Source: Elmis aenea
Taxonomy: Eukaryota > Arthropoda > Insecta > Coleoptera > Elmidae
Direction: 5' to 3'
NCBI GenBank assembly: GCA_947652605.1
Contig: OX393582.1
Coordinates: forward strand, 9,572,544 to 9,636,543
DNA length: 64,000 nucleotides
In this document: one piece after another, positions 1 through 10,700 of the stretch
Position numbering within the stretch: position 1 is the stretch's first letter
Layout of the letters: the number at the start of each line of letters is the position of its first letter
Notes under the pieces: generated by a model
Seen by the model: the letters and a program-made list of their open reading frames with translations, nothing else
The model's database searches: none
Told to the model about the DNA's origin: nothing
Translations under genes and position numbers: made by a program

Positions 1-358
1 TTCAAAAAGTCTGCAACAAATGTAAAACTTTTTTATTATCGATTTGTCAGAAAATTTAAAATTTAAAAAAAAATCAAATTTGGAATTTGACAGTCAAAAT
101 TTAAACTAGCCCTATTTTAAGATTCTAAATAACTTTTTCCTATAATTTTTTTTTGTATCTCTTAAAATAAGGCTGCTTTACTCTTGCGAATATTTCAAAA
201 GTCATTAAAATCTAGTGTCCTTTGACTTTTTAACGAATTTTTTTTTACACTTAAAATTAGTTTTAAACTATGCACCAACTTTTATCAATAATAAAATTTT
301 TTGAGAAATCAATAATAAAAGTTTTTCCCATTTGATGCAGACTTTTTGAATGACGCTG
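1..358. mobile_element. Right part of an inverted-repeat (fold-back) MITE cut by the window edge
   Basis: The first ~60 bases read as the reverse complement of roughly 295-348: ttcaaaaagtctgca at the left edge pairs with tgcagactttttgaa near the right end. The right tip ends ...gacgctg followed by TA at 359-360, as expected for a TA-inserting (Tc1/mariner-type) non-autonomous element. The left tip lies outside the window. No coding capacity is seen. Confidence 0.55.
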
Positions 359-360
359 TA

Positions 361-794
361 TAATGCAGAAATAAAGTTACTTACCTACAAGAAAATTGTT
401 ATATGTTGATGTCGAAGATATACTTGTATTATGTCCTTGCTTACTTTTCTTGGCTCTTTTATAATAAAGCTAACGTCTCTAATAATGGTCAAAATATTTA
501 CTTAGTCTTTTGCAACACATATTTATTTCATTCTTTTATTACAATATAAATATTAAGTTAATAATTTTCTTATTTAACTGCATTACTGTTGTTGCCATCA
601 TCACAGGGTCAAAAATAATTATGCGTAGTAACAAGAACTCAATTAAAATAAGTTTTCTTAAAAAAACATTTTTTTTATTGGGTTTACGTTTTTTTAAGGC
701 GCCGTTGGATGAAAATTATTTTACGTATTTCATGTAATGCATTTTGACGACTTTTGCTAAATACTATTGATTAAAATGTTTAGTTGCATCTATA
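361..794. other. AT-rich intergenic sequence
   Basis: I see nothing recognisable here. The short open frame at 510-737 is low-complexity and has no family features. Confidence 0.5.
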
Positions 795-875
795 CAGGGT
801 GTCCCAGATAACATTTCCAGCATGGGTATCTCGCTTATTTCAAGAGACCTTAAATTAGACTAATTATTCCTGGGT

Positions 876-884
876 ATGAGAGGA
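876..884. repeat. LINE target-site duplication, left copy (atgagagga)
   Basis: The same nine bases recur at 3514-3522 directly after the LINE's TAA tail. Related copies of the host element at 15399 and 33868 have this site uninterrupted. Confidence 0.75.
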
Positions 885-2390
885 CATCGTGGAAAAATAC
901 GATTTTTATGAAGATTTAGAAAAAACATGTGATAACTCAACAAAACACGAAACACTCATAGTGATTGGAGATCTAAACGCTAAAATTGGTAACGAACAAC
1001 GACTACAAAATACAGCAGGGAAAGAGACAATACATGACATAAACAATGATACCTAATGGAGAGAGAGTGTGTAACTTAGCGACAGAAATGAACATGTATA
1101 TAGCAAGCACAAAGTTTAAACATAAAAGGGAGCATAAGGAAACTTGGATAATACCAGGACGAACAACAGGAAACCAAATCGACCATATACTAATCAGCAA
1201 AAGAAGGAAAAAAATTATACAAGATGTAAGATCCTACAGAGGGGCTAATGTTGATACTGACCACCATTTAGTAATAGCAGAGGTAAAGCTAAGAGTAATC
1301 TGTAAAATGGGAAAACAGCTAAGGAGAAGAAAATGGAACGTAGAAAACTTAAAGACAGAAAGCAACCAAAGAAGATATGAAAATGCCATGAAACAACAAC
1401 TAGCAAAAAACCAAGAGGAAGAAAATATTGAAGAAGAATGGAGAAATATAAAAAATAGTATAACTAGCACAGCAGAAAATACACTAGGCAGAGAACAATC
1501 CAACAAAAAACACAAATGGTTTGACCGTGAATGTGAAACAATAATTAAAGCAAAGAGGAATAAAAGGATGAAATGGTTAAATACGGGAGCAGCAGACGAC
1601 TATGAAAAATACAAGCAAAGCAGGAAAGAAAATACATAGCTAATGAAACGGAAAAAGACATTATGGATCGATAAAATAATGGATGAAATAGAGAAAGATA
1701 ATCAACACAACGCAAAGCTATTCAAGCAAGTTAGAAAACAAAACAGGAAAAGAGCTACCGTGAATATAGATAACGAAAAATGGGAAGAGCATTTTAAGAA
1801 ATTACTGAATAGCGAACATGAAGACATAGAAAATACAAGCAGCGAAGAAATCAATAATGATGACGGAGACCAGATGACACCCACCCAAGAAGAGTGCTAT
1901 AAAAAATAAAAAAGCCGCAGGCCCGGACGATATAAGTGCAGAATTAGTAAAGTATGTAGGAGAAGAACTAAAGCAAAGAATATACAGACTAATAGCACAG
2001 ATATGGACACAATAGAGAATGCATAACGACTGGAAAAGTGGAATAATCGTCCCAATATACAAGAAAGGTGACCCAAAGAACTGTGAAAACTATAAACTAC
2101 AGAGGAATATCGCTACTAAAAACAGCCTATAAAATACTTACACTAATAATACTAGAAAGAATAAAAGAATACACAAATACAGGAATAGGCGAATACCAGC
2201 ATGACTTTAGACAAGGAAGATCCACCGGTGGGTTTATGCAATATTTACGCTAAACCAGATTATAGAAAAATGCTACGAAAATAATATAAAAATACAAATA
2301 GTTTTTATTGATTTTAAACAAGCTTTTGATAGCCTAAATCTAAATGTAATATACACAGATGCAGACGAAATAGGAATCCCAAACAAGCTA

Positions 2391-3389
2391 GTGAGATTAA
2401 TAAAAATGACTATGGAGGGATCAAGAGAAGCAATACTATCACACGAAGGAATCTCCAAAGAATTTGAATTTAACAAAGGGGTCAAACAAGGCGATGAGCT
2501 ATCAGCTACAATATTTAACAACGCGCTAGAAGGCATAATTAGAAAATGTGGAATAAAAGGGACAATTATTGAAAAATCAGCACAAATAGTGGCATATGCC
2601 GATGACCTAGCATTAATAGCAAGAGACAGGAAAACTTTAAAAAAAGCACTATCGAAAATCGAGACGGAGGCAAAGAAAAGAGGACTTGAAATAAACCAAG
2701 AAAAAACAAAATATATGGCATTAAAAAAGAAACATACCGAAGGGGAAAACAGAGAAGTAATAGTAGGAAATCATACCTTCGAGGAAGTAGAAAATTTTAA
2801 ATATCTGGGAACAGTAACTAATTGCCAGAACCACAAGGGGGAAGTAATGAAACAACGGATACAAGCGGGATACAAAGCATATTATAAATATAAAATATAC
2901 ATTAAAGATAAGAAAATAAGTAATACTACAAAAATGCGAATCTATAAAACCGCAATACGGCCTGTGGTGATATATGGAGCAGAAGCAATGTGCATGACAA
3001 GAAAAGAAGAAGAAAATTTTAAAATCTTTGAGAGAAAAATAGTGAGGAAAATTTATGGAGCAAGAAAAATAGAAGAGGAATACATAATGTTAACGAATAA
3101 CGAAATTAAAACAATACTAAAAGGGGAAGATATAGTCAAAGTAATAAAAGCCGTTAGAATTCGATGGTATGGGCATATAAGTAGAAGAGAGGAACATTCG
3201 ATACTTAAAAGGATCTTAAAATGGAAACCACAAGGGACGAGATCGAGAGGAAGGCCAAAAATACGCTGGGAAGACCAAGTGATCGCCGATATAGGAAAAA
3301 TGGGACTAAAAGGATGGAGAAAAAAAATGCTTGATAGGAAAATATGGAAACAAATAGTGCAAGGTGCAAAGACAAACAACGACATATAG
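2391..3389 (+). pseudogene. Reverse-transcriptase C-terminal half of the RTE-like LINE
   Basis: This is the longest open stretch of the element, 332 codons. It holds GVKQGDELSATIFN (motif B region), the catalytic YADD box and the thumb/C-terminal region (KYLGTVTNCQNHKGEV, IRWYGHISRREEH). It would copy the element's RNA into DNA at a nicked target. Motif A lies just upstream in the same frame but is separated from the preceding coding sequence by frameshifts, so no full protein is made. The codon at 2391 is internal to the ancestral protein and is not a true start. Confidence 0.8.
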
Positions 3390-3489
3390 GAAGCGAGAAC
3401 TGCAATAGCGGAGTGACTACCCGGACAATAATAGTCAATAGGGCTCGAAAGAGCGGCTATAATTCCATTCATGGAATGTACAGCCTGCT

Positions 3490-3513
3490 ATAATAATAAT
3501 AATAATAATAATA
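3490..3513 (+). repeat. TAA microsatellite tail of the LINE
   Basis: About eight TAA units lie between the LINE 3' UTR and the right TSD, a usual 3' end for several LINE clades. Confidence 0.8.
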
Positions 3514-4215
3514 ATGAGAGGAACTACAATCAATTTTTCAAAGCACAAATTTCCTATTCTTTAGAGCAAAAACATATGAAACTGTTGAATTTCTTTTTTT
3601 CTCTCAGAAATTTTTATTAGTACTTTTACAAGGAACTCCTGATTGGAAAATGTAACCGTTATTTGAGATTTTTTTTATCACTTACCATGTAGTGATTAGA
3701 TTGTACCTAATCGTGACTAGGATTGACCATTGGCGACATCCAGACTCAAAAATAAAGGTAGCAAATTAGGTTAAAGTTAAAATGTTTATGTCTATAGGAT
3801 TAGGTGCATTGTAAATTTTAAATTTAAATTTTGTTTTTACCATTTTTAAGATATTACCTCTAACTTCATATTTTCTAAGGACCGTGAAGTTAGCTATGGA
3901 ATTTTTAAATGTGTCTTTTTTTCCAACTTATCAAATGCAATATATATTTTTGTGAATACATCACAAAATAAAGAAAATTATATTTTACTAATCACTTATC
4001 AAAAAGAACCAAAAAAAAACAACTAATTTATATGATAGCAAATATGCTCCAAAGAATATCGAATTACACAACAATACTATAAAATTCTAATAAATGATAC
4101 CGCAGACGAATAGTAACTGTCATTTGACATATAATTAGTTGTTTTTTGTTTTTATTTTCATATATGGCTTGATAAGTAATTGGTAAAATACGATTTTTCT
4201 TGATTTTGTGACTTA

Positions 4216-5946
4216 TTTATAAAAATAGATTTTGCAAACTATATTTCTTGAAAAACTGTAAATTATAGTTTAAAAAATAAAAATATATATCATAGTCTAC
4301 CTCTACAGCTTAAGATTACGTTACTGCGTTTGCAAACACAGAAACTCTATTTTTTTGTCCTTTTTCTGTAATACTCTAAGCGTTATGTTAATATTTTTGT
4401 AATCCACTAATAATAAAAAATGTATATATATAAATAACATACAAATACAAAGTTTCAACCAAAATATTGATATTGTTAATATTTAAACATGGTGGATTAA
4501 AAGTTAGTAATAAACGCTGATTTACGACTAATTGTTAAATGTATTTTTAGTCTTGCGACCTTCTTTAGATAATTTGCATTCCTAGAACGTAGTAAGTTAT
4601 GCATAAACAAACTTATTTTAACGTAAACAAACTGAATTAAAAATGACTTCTTTCTCTGAAAGATCTCCTGTCGAAATGTAATATTAAATAAGTAACACTG
4701 CAACTTGTGACCAGAAGAAAGCATTCATGGTACGTACCGATTACATTTCGACAGAAGATCCTTAGATTTTTAAGTACGTTTGTATTAATAATTATATTAA
4801 TAAACTAGTCAGTTAAATAATTCAACAACTCAATAAAACATATTGTAGTTTTAATTTTATTTTTTGATAACAAGTGTACTTGACGACTATTAAATATTAT
4901 ATGACAGGTAAATATGAATTTTAAGGTGAAATTGTATTTTTAATATTATACTACTTTCAATAACATGTGAGATAATATTATTTACTTTTAGGCCTGATTT
5001 ATAAAATTAACAAAATAGTTAACATACAGTTTTTAATTCTATTTACTTTTTTTATGGAAATTACATTAAAGTTAGTTTAGCGCAAACAGAATCGGTTTTA
5101 GTGAAATAAAAAAACAACACAATAAGCGAATACCTATTTAAGAACGTACAACTTTGTTCGATTATTGACTAAAACATTATTTTATTCCCAATTAATGGTT
5201 ATAAAGTAACGCTATACGTTTTTTGTATTCTGAAACAAGCTGCTAGTAAAAGAAACATATATATTTATTTATTAAAATGATCTAGACATATTAATTAAAA
5301 ATGAACTTGTCTGTTGTTCAATGAAACTTTTGTTTGTTTTTTTAGGCGTGTTTAGAAATTTGTTTGACATGGATTTTTTAATGATCCAAAATACACCAGC
5401 ATTGCGAATAAGCACGTCAATTTTTTAAAATGCATGAGAACTATTTCATTACAAAAAAATATTTTATTTGTAATTTAATAGCCAACACATAGATCTTAAA
5501 GATACTATGCGAAATAAAAAGAATGTATACTTAATTCTTTATATGGTATATTTTCTAACATGAAATATGTGGGAATATGGTCAAAATTCGGAGATAATAG
5601 AATGGTTAAATTAACAAATAACTGTTTTTAAGTGCTAAATAATACTCTTGACCAAAAATGTGTATTTTGAGCTCTCGAAAAAAGTGAATATACTTTTTTT
5701 ATTATCAACGCAATTAATTTGATTTGTAATTTAATTTTTAGGTAAAAGCCTTAGTCGTACATTGTTTATAATAATAATATTACTTTTTTTTAAGTTTTCA
5801 ACCAGTCAAAAGTATTGATAATAAATAAGGTTGCATTTCGACCTTCACATGAAATGAAGAACACACATGGCAGAAAAAATGCAGTTAGGAGTCAAACTAA
5901 GCAAAATAAATTGGCTGTTACAAAAAAAATTAAAACTTTATAGAAA
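4216..5946. other. AT-rich, no gene recognised
   Basis: A short inverted pair is present: cctgtcgaaatgtaat near 4667 and attacatttcgacag near 4740. The reading frames here are short and resemble no family. Confidence 0.4.
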
Positions 5947-6260
5947 ACTAGGCGATTTACCCGGCGTTGCACGGGTGATAACAATTCTCTTTTATCAATC
6001 ACAGACTACTCGCGCTCCGCGCTCGCTCCCGGCGGACGTTCCCAGACGTTCAATTACAGACTACTCGCGCTCCGCGCTCGCGCTCGGCGGACTTTTCCGG
6101 CCGTTCCCAGGCATTTCCGGAAGTTCTTTATACGACGTTTGATCCGTCAGGTCCTAAATAGTAACTGTGCAAAATTTGGTCCCGATCGGCCAACGGATCT
6201 AGGATTCTATAGCGAACAAACAAACAAACAAACACACAAACAAACAAGCTCTTTTATATA
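5947..6260 (+). repeat. Interspersed repeat with CGGCGTTGCACGGG head and AACAAAC tail (copy 1)
   Basis: The head cggcgttgcacgggtgat is followed by two tandem GC-rich units (cagactactcgcgctccgcg at ~6002 and ~6057), a conserved stretch (gcaaaatttggtcccgatcgg) and a run of AAAC units, ending in ctcttttatatata. A second copy lies at 6355-6876. The class is unknown; a SINE-like or other non-autonomous element is possible. Confidence 0.6.
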
Positions 6261-6354
6261 TACCGGGTGTTAACCACCAGCCGTGAACATAGGGAATTAT
6301 CATTGGTTTTAACTTTTTTTCGGATTCCTGCTCCCCAATTGAATTTATATTAAA

Positions 6355-6876
6355 ACAAGATGGTTTACCGGGCGTTGCACGGGCGATTACAATTTTAATT
6401 ACTGTTTTAACTTGAATAAGCCCAATAATTCCAAATCATACACAAATGACAATCTCTGATCAATCATCTTTTCATTTTCTTATAATTCCTTAAAAAATAA
6501 CTATTTATTGCTTAAAAATTTAATAATAACTCAAATTTATTTTCTTTCGTCTTGTTTCAATTAAAAATGTACTAATAAAAATAATACTTCATGTACATTT
6601 ATTACTAATTGTATACAAAACAATCTTTACTTGTGAAATACACCGCGCCGTATCGTGTTATGACCAGGTATTTGCCGACGTAAGATCGAATCCCGTCCAA
6701 GTAATTTATTATTTTTTTTTTAATTGGTAATATGTGCTTGTTCTTAAAGTTTGGCGTTAGATCTGCAAGGTCCTAAATAGTAATTGTGCAAAATTTGGTC
6801 CCGATCGGTCAACGGACCTAGGATTGTATAGCGAACAAACAAACAAACACACAAACAAGCTCTTTTATATATATAG
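6355..6876 (+). repeat. Second copy of the AACAAAC-tailed repeat, inserted in the mariner left arm
   Basis: The head gggcgttgcacgggcgatta and the tail (gcaaaatttggtcccgatcgg, AAAC run, ctcttttatatatatag) match copy 1. It interrupts the left inverted repeat, whose uninterrupted sequence is preserved in the right arm near 7850. A tRNA B-box-like string (agatcgaatcc) sits near 6683, hinting at a tRNA-related origin. Confidence 0.65.
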
Positions 6877-7098
6877 ATTAATGGTAACAATAGAAAGATA
6901 AAATTATTACGCATCATTTGAGACCATTAATAAGCTTAAATGTTTAATATTTACTTTATAATTAATATTTTAAAATTGGATTAATTTTACAAATATAAGT
7001 AGCCATGACTGTCAATCTGACATTTGTTTTCATTAACGTTTATTATTATCTGTCAATTTTTAAATCAGCGAGTTATTTCTTTAACGATTTTGATTAAA

Positions 7099-7760
7099 AT
7101 GAGTAATTACAATAACGAAGAAAGAGTTTTTATGGTGAAAACTTTTTACAGCGGCGTATCTTTGCGGAGAGTACGAGATTTATTTGCCGTACAATTTATA
7201 AATCGCCCAATACCATCTACAACCACGATACAAAAATATGTGCAAAATTTTGAAAAATGCGGTAACATTTTCCTAGAATCCGGCACCACAGGTGGCTAGT
7301 ATATTCTATTTTATTAAAATTAAAACAAAATTTTTAAAAAGTAATATCACAGGAAACCGAAAAATTAATGAAACTAGTTTTGTGGAAGAAAGAGTTTTAG
7401 GGATGATTAATATTGACCCTACGTCCAGTCTAGGGCAATTTCCCGCGAAGTGGATTTGTCTAGGACAGCGGTATTTAAAATTTAAAAAAAAACCGTTATC
7501 ATCCCTACAAATCGCAGTGTCACCAGGAAATTCTTCCTGCGGATCAAGACTGTAGAATTTTTTTTTGTGAGGTAATGCAAGAACGCGCCAACAACGATCA
7601 CAGTTTTCTTTCATCAATTTGTTTTACCGACGAATCTACGTTTACTTTGAACAATGAACCAAATGTTCAAAATAGCAGATACTGGGCACAGGAAAATCCA
7701 CACTGGTACATATCCACCAGAACGCAATATCTTATATTTGTAAGATTAATCCAATTTTAA
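7099..7760 (+). pseudogene. Mariner-like transposase, frameshifted
   Basis: An N-terminal helix-turn-helix region (NNEERVFMVKTFYSGVSLR followed by PSTTTIQKYVQNFEKCGN) matches the domain found in many insect mariner-like transposases. After frame breaks near 7300 and 7440, the sequence continues with HPYKSQCHQEI and ends with FTDESTFTLN and QNSRYWAQENPHW, a region of the DDE/D catalytic core that contains one catalytic aspartate. The C-terminal part with the last acidic residue is missing before the right repeat arm. In an intact copy the protein would cut and join the TA-flanked ends. Confidence 0.7.
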
Positions 7761-7947
7761 AATATTAATCATAAAGTAAATATTAAACATTTAAGCTTAT
7801 TAATGGTCTCAAATGATGCGTAATAATTTTATCTTTCTATTGTTACCATTAATTTTAATATAAATTCAATTGGGGAGCAGGAATCCGAAAAAAAGTTAAA
7901 ACCAATGTTAATTCCCCATGTTCACGGCTGGTGGTTAACACCTGGTA

Positions 7948-8440
7948 TAAGATAGATAATAGATAATGTGTTTCTGTACAACTGCTTTAAACAGCGAAAT
8001 ACTAGGAAGGTTTCAGGCCAAAATTAATTACGCGTGCCTAAATGCATCGTGGTCTGTTAAACAACATAATAAGACAAGACCTACTAATAGTTACGGCCAA
8101 AAAAGAAATCACAAACTACAGCGAAAGATTTCTGGATTAGCCGCCACTCAGGAGTTAGCAGGAAACTTAATCAAAGAGGGAAAAGAAGTTAAATTATTTA
8201 TTGAACAGATACCTAATAAGCTGCAATAGTTTAGAATAGAAATGCAGTAATCAAATTAAATGATTACAATTTATAGGAAGATGGCAGTAATTGAGAAACC
8301 ACCTATATGTTACATTCCATATCATATCACAACATTTCTTTATTGCCCTTTAGTTAGTTACAAATAAACATAAAGCAAAAACACTTTTTTTTACGAAAGC
8401 GTTTACATCTTCTTAAACGGATGATCCTTTTATACCTTTA

Positions 8441-8441
<1 letters not shown>
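7948..8441 (+). other. Gap with one unrecognised open frame
   Basis: An 87-codon open frame at 7966-8229 is rich in Lys and Gln and ends FIEQIPNKLQ. I do not recognise it and see no splice or start context that favours a gene. Confidence 0.3.
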
Positions 8442-8488
<47 letters not shown>

Positions 8489-8516
8489 GTTATTATTATT
8501 ATTATTATTATTATTT
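8442..8516 (-). repeat. TTA microsatellite (TAA tail of the minus-strand LINE)
   Basis: There are more than twenty TTA units with one TTG interruption. Read on the minus strand it is a TAA tail directly after the LINE coding relic, as in I-clade elements. Confidence 0.75.
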
Positions 8517-9109
8517 CCGTGTAGGTTGTCCCCTTTCATGTTTCTGTACTGCGACCTATTGGTCTATTGTACCCTCTGGTGAAAGCGCCTTACGGGAGTG
8601 TGATTTTGAAAAACTCCACGATTTTCTTTAAGAGTATTTTTCTAAACTCTTCTTGGTTGTTTTTTTTTTTTAATCCCTAAAAGTCTACGCTCTACGCCAA
8701 TAGGGTGTGAATCCTTCACACTGGCATACTCGTACGTGGAGTAGGGTTTCTTCTGCTTCGCCACATTCTCTGCAAATATCGGTCTCTAAGAGCCCTGTTA
8801 TGTAGAAGAGTTTGTTTAGCGCACAGTGTCCTGTGACGAGTCCTGTGGCTGCTCTGATGTCTGCTCTGCGCATCCTGAGCATTTCTTCTGTCTTTTCATT
8901 TTAGATACATTTGACAGGATAGTCTTGGCGTGGGCTTGTCGTGCAACTTTTTCCAATGGGCTTTATGCTCCTGTATTAATATGTCGTTAAGACACCCCTT
9001 GGCTCTTCCATAGGATGTGACAACTTGGGGCTCTGGCCTACAGAAAGGTGACACGCTGCCAATTTTCGCTAGGCAACCTGTCTTCTCGTTCCCTAGTATA
9101 TTAATGTGC

Positions 9110-9117
9110 CGTGAACA
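9110..9117. repeat. 8-bp hAT target-site duplication, left (cgtgaaca)
   Basis: It is repeated exactly at 9578-9585. Removing the insert and one copy restores the LINE reading frame KLVWCSRHINILGNE. Confidence 0.85.
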
Positions 9118-9577
9118 CAGTGGCGTAGCTAGAGTTTGTGCCGCCCGGGGCGGTCCCTAAATTTGCCGCCCCTATAAATAACCGTTACTAACTTTTGATT
9201 TTTCCAAAAGCAATCAGAGATCGACACAAAAAAGTGGGGGTGAAAGAAAATGCGCCGCAGGCGATTTTTTTTTAAATTTTAGACGTTCAAACGTGTTTTA
9301 ATGCAAAGTTAGATAATGTAGAGTACTTTACCGTCATTCAAAATTACAGTTTTACGGTAGAACCTTTTTTGATTTTTATTTTCTTAAATCAAATCGCCCC
9401 CACTTCCACGAAATTATTTCTAATAAGGGTGAAAAATCCTTGTTACAATAGAGTTTAAAAGTGCATAGAATTTAATGCCTAAAATAAATGAATTGTTTCA
9501 TAATTTTATTGAATGGGTGGTACCTTATCATAAATTTTATTAGGTACTTGGAATTTCCCCCCCTTGCTTCGCTACTG
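9118..9577. mobile_element. hAT-type MITE (cagtggcgtagc...gcttcgctactg)
   Basis: The element is 460 bp with 12-bp imperfect terminal inverted repeats, a perfect 8-bp duplication, and insertion inside LINE coding sequence. There is no coding capacity. Poly-C/poly-G stretches occur near both ends. Confidence 0.9.
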
Positions 9578-10013
9578 CGTGAACACCATACCAGTTTAAG
9601 GTTATTCCTGCTTCCTAGCACGTTGAGTGCCCGAATGCAGTTCAGAACAATCCTGAGTTTATTTCCAACGAGCCATGAGCTTTCAACGCTGCTTATCTAT
9701 CAGACGTTATCAAGATTCTTTTTTATTATTAAAATCTCTTTCTAATAGCGTTTTTTGCACATAAGTATAGAGCGTACACCGTGGCTTGAAATATAGTTCC
9801 ATACTGCACAAGACTCGCAGATGTGCCTTGTCTCTATGGAACCGCTCCCCTTATTCCACAACCTATGCCTTTCTGCGTTTTTGACTCGTCTGTGTAACAG
9901 ATTATGCCATTTGGCTTTACTTTTTAATGCTCCTATGGGCCCCGTGTTGGAATTATTATTCCAAATGTTTTCTCAGTGGCTAGCGTCCTGTTTATTCTCA
10001 CAAACCATCCTTA

Positions 10014-10215
10014 CCAGAGAAGGTCACGATATAGTGTCGCTAGAATCTGATCAAGGCTGTGTTTATTGCATCAAGAACATCAAAACTAAATGTTTTGCAG
10101 CGTTATACGTGCCACTGGCACGTATAACTCTGCAAAACTTTTAGTTTTGATGTTCTAAATGCAATAAACACAGCCTTGATCACATTCTATCGACAACATA
10201 TCGTGACGCTCTCTT
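10014..10215. mobile_element. Near-perfect 200-bp palindrome (fold-back MITE)
   Basis: Arms of ~100 bp face each other across gtgccactggcac at ~10117. Examples are ctgatcaaggctgtgttta (~10047) against its reverse complement at ~10165, and gatgttctaaatgca against its partner. The outer ends are imperfect. No TSD is obvious. Confidence 0.75.
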
Positions 10216-10700
10216 GTTAGTGTCGGATGCCTACCTTTCGGTTGTTGATTAGGGTTTTCAACGTTTTTTATGGTTAGCAAGTAGGTCTCTTTTCTTCTAC
10301 TGAGCCTTTTCTTTTTCTAGTCTTGGTTTCACTACGGTTTTTCAGTTTGTTCATGGTTTTGCTCTGTCTCTTTTTCTCTCAAGCCTCATAGTTTTGCTTA
10401 CCTACTTTCTGGCATAGGTACGTAATAGATTTTTCAGCCATTTTAATTGGCTTTACACCATCTTTCTTCTTCTTAAATTTCCTACTCTTGGGTTTTTCTA
10501 ATTTCATCATTGCTCATCTTATCTATTGATAAGAAAGTGTTTTCGGGTCGAATAAAAATCATTTGCGGGCCACAATCATGCTCGCTGGTCGCAGTTTGGG
10601 GACTCCTGCCTTAGGCCATAGCAAATAAATGATTACTCGTAACAATCTTAAAGTCCTAAATGATTTAAACCCTCCAGACGTTTAATAAAGCGTATTCATC
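10216..10700. other. Probable TE remnants upstream of the host gene
   Basis: On the minus strand, ~10240-10510 reads as a Lys-rich frame (KFKKKKDGVKPIKMAEK) that could be a TE ORF1 relic. A degraded hAT-like tip (agtttggggactcctg) ends at ~10609 and resembles the tip at 51855. Confidence 0.3.

Larger units (their letters stand above)
885..3513 (+). mobile_element. 5'-truncated RTE-like non-LTR retrotransposon (endonuclease + reverse transcriptase), decayed
   Basis: The element encodes, in order, an apurinic-type endonuclease piece (GDLNAKIG near 970, then QIDHILIS and VDTDHHLV around 1180-1270) and a reverse transcriptase with fingers motif YRGISLL (~2090), motif A FIDFKQAFDS (~2305) and motif C AYADDLAL (~2595). 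A C-terminal tail with RGRPKIRWEDQV and WRKKMLDRKIWKQ ends at 3389. No RNase H is present. A short 3' UTR precedes a TAA microsatellite. The reading frame breaks at least near 1045, 1640, 1905, 2010 and 2245, so it is inactive. The 5' end is missing, since the endonuclease starts in mid-domain. The 9-bp TSD fixes both borders. RTE/BovB-like placement is inferred from domain order and the tail; another endonuclease-bearing clade is possible. Confidence 0.85.
795..4215 (+). mobile_element. TA-flanked CAGGGTGTCCC palindromic element, split by a LINE
   Basis: A TA-flanked tip (cagggtgtcccagataac at 795) opens a sequence that is interrupted at 885 and resumes at 3522. The rejoined text matches copies starting at 15399 and 33868 (attattcc...gagctacaatcaatttt). 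The inner part is self-complementary: about 3925-4020 pairs with about 4120-4240. The element is non-coding. The far right tip is not found, so the right boundary is approximate. Confidence 0.6.
6263..7945 (+). mobile_element. Mariner-like element with ~190-bp inverted repeats, decayed
   Basis: The tips are TA-flanked (left ccgggtgttaaccacc, right ggtggttaacacctgg). The outer repeat arms (6263-6354 and ~7855-7945) and inner arms (~6880-6975 and ~7757-7850) are collinear inverted repeats. A 0.5-kb repeat splits the left arm. The interior encodes a broken transposase. Long arms plus the encoded transposase place it in the Tc1/mariner superfamily. Confidence 0.75.
8517..9920 (-). pseudogene. I-like LINE 3' half: RNase H domain and C-terminal Cys/His region, interrupted by a hAT MITE
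   Basis: Read on the minus strand from ~9910: CYTDESKTQKGIG (first RNase H aspartate), GTIFQATVYALYLCAKNA (glutamate region, glutamate lost), a SDRQAALKA-like segment with a stop (aspartate), then NNLKLVWCSR joined across the insertion to HINILGNEKTG (histidine region). SPFCRPEPQVVTSYGRAK follows, and the end is ATGLVTGHCALN and CRECGEAEETLLH at 8685-8882. This order (RNase H, TGHC, CxxC...H) and the TAA tail point to an I-type LINE. Several stops and shifts make it inactive. The RT part is not seen upstream. Confidence 0.75.

Noticed and set aside
510..737. 75-codon open frame
   Set aside because: Low-complexity, AT-driven, no family signature or start context.
6655..6705. Possible tRNA gene (B-box-like agatcgaatcc)
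   Set aside because: No cloverleaf arms or good A box; it lies within an interspersed repeat.
8442..8516. Possible short-unit CRISPR-like array
   Set aside because: It is a TTA microsatellite, the tail of a minus-strand LINE.
9488..10144. Two plus-strand frames over the LINE region
   Set aside because: They are antisense shadows of the minus-strand RNase H relic and run into the hAT MITE and palindrome.
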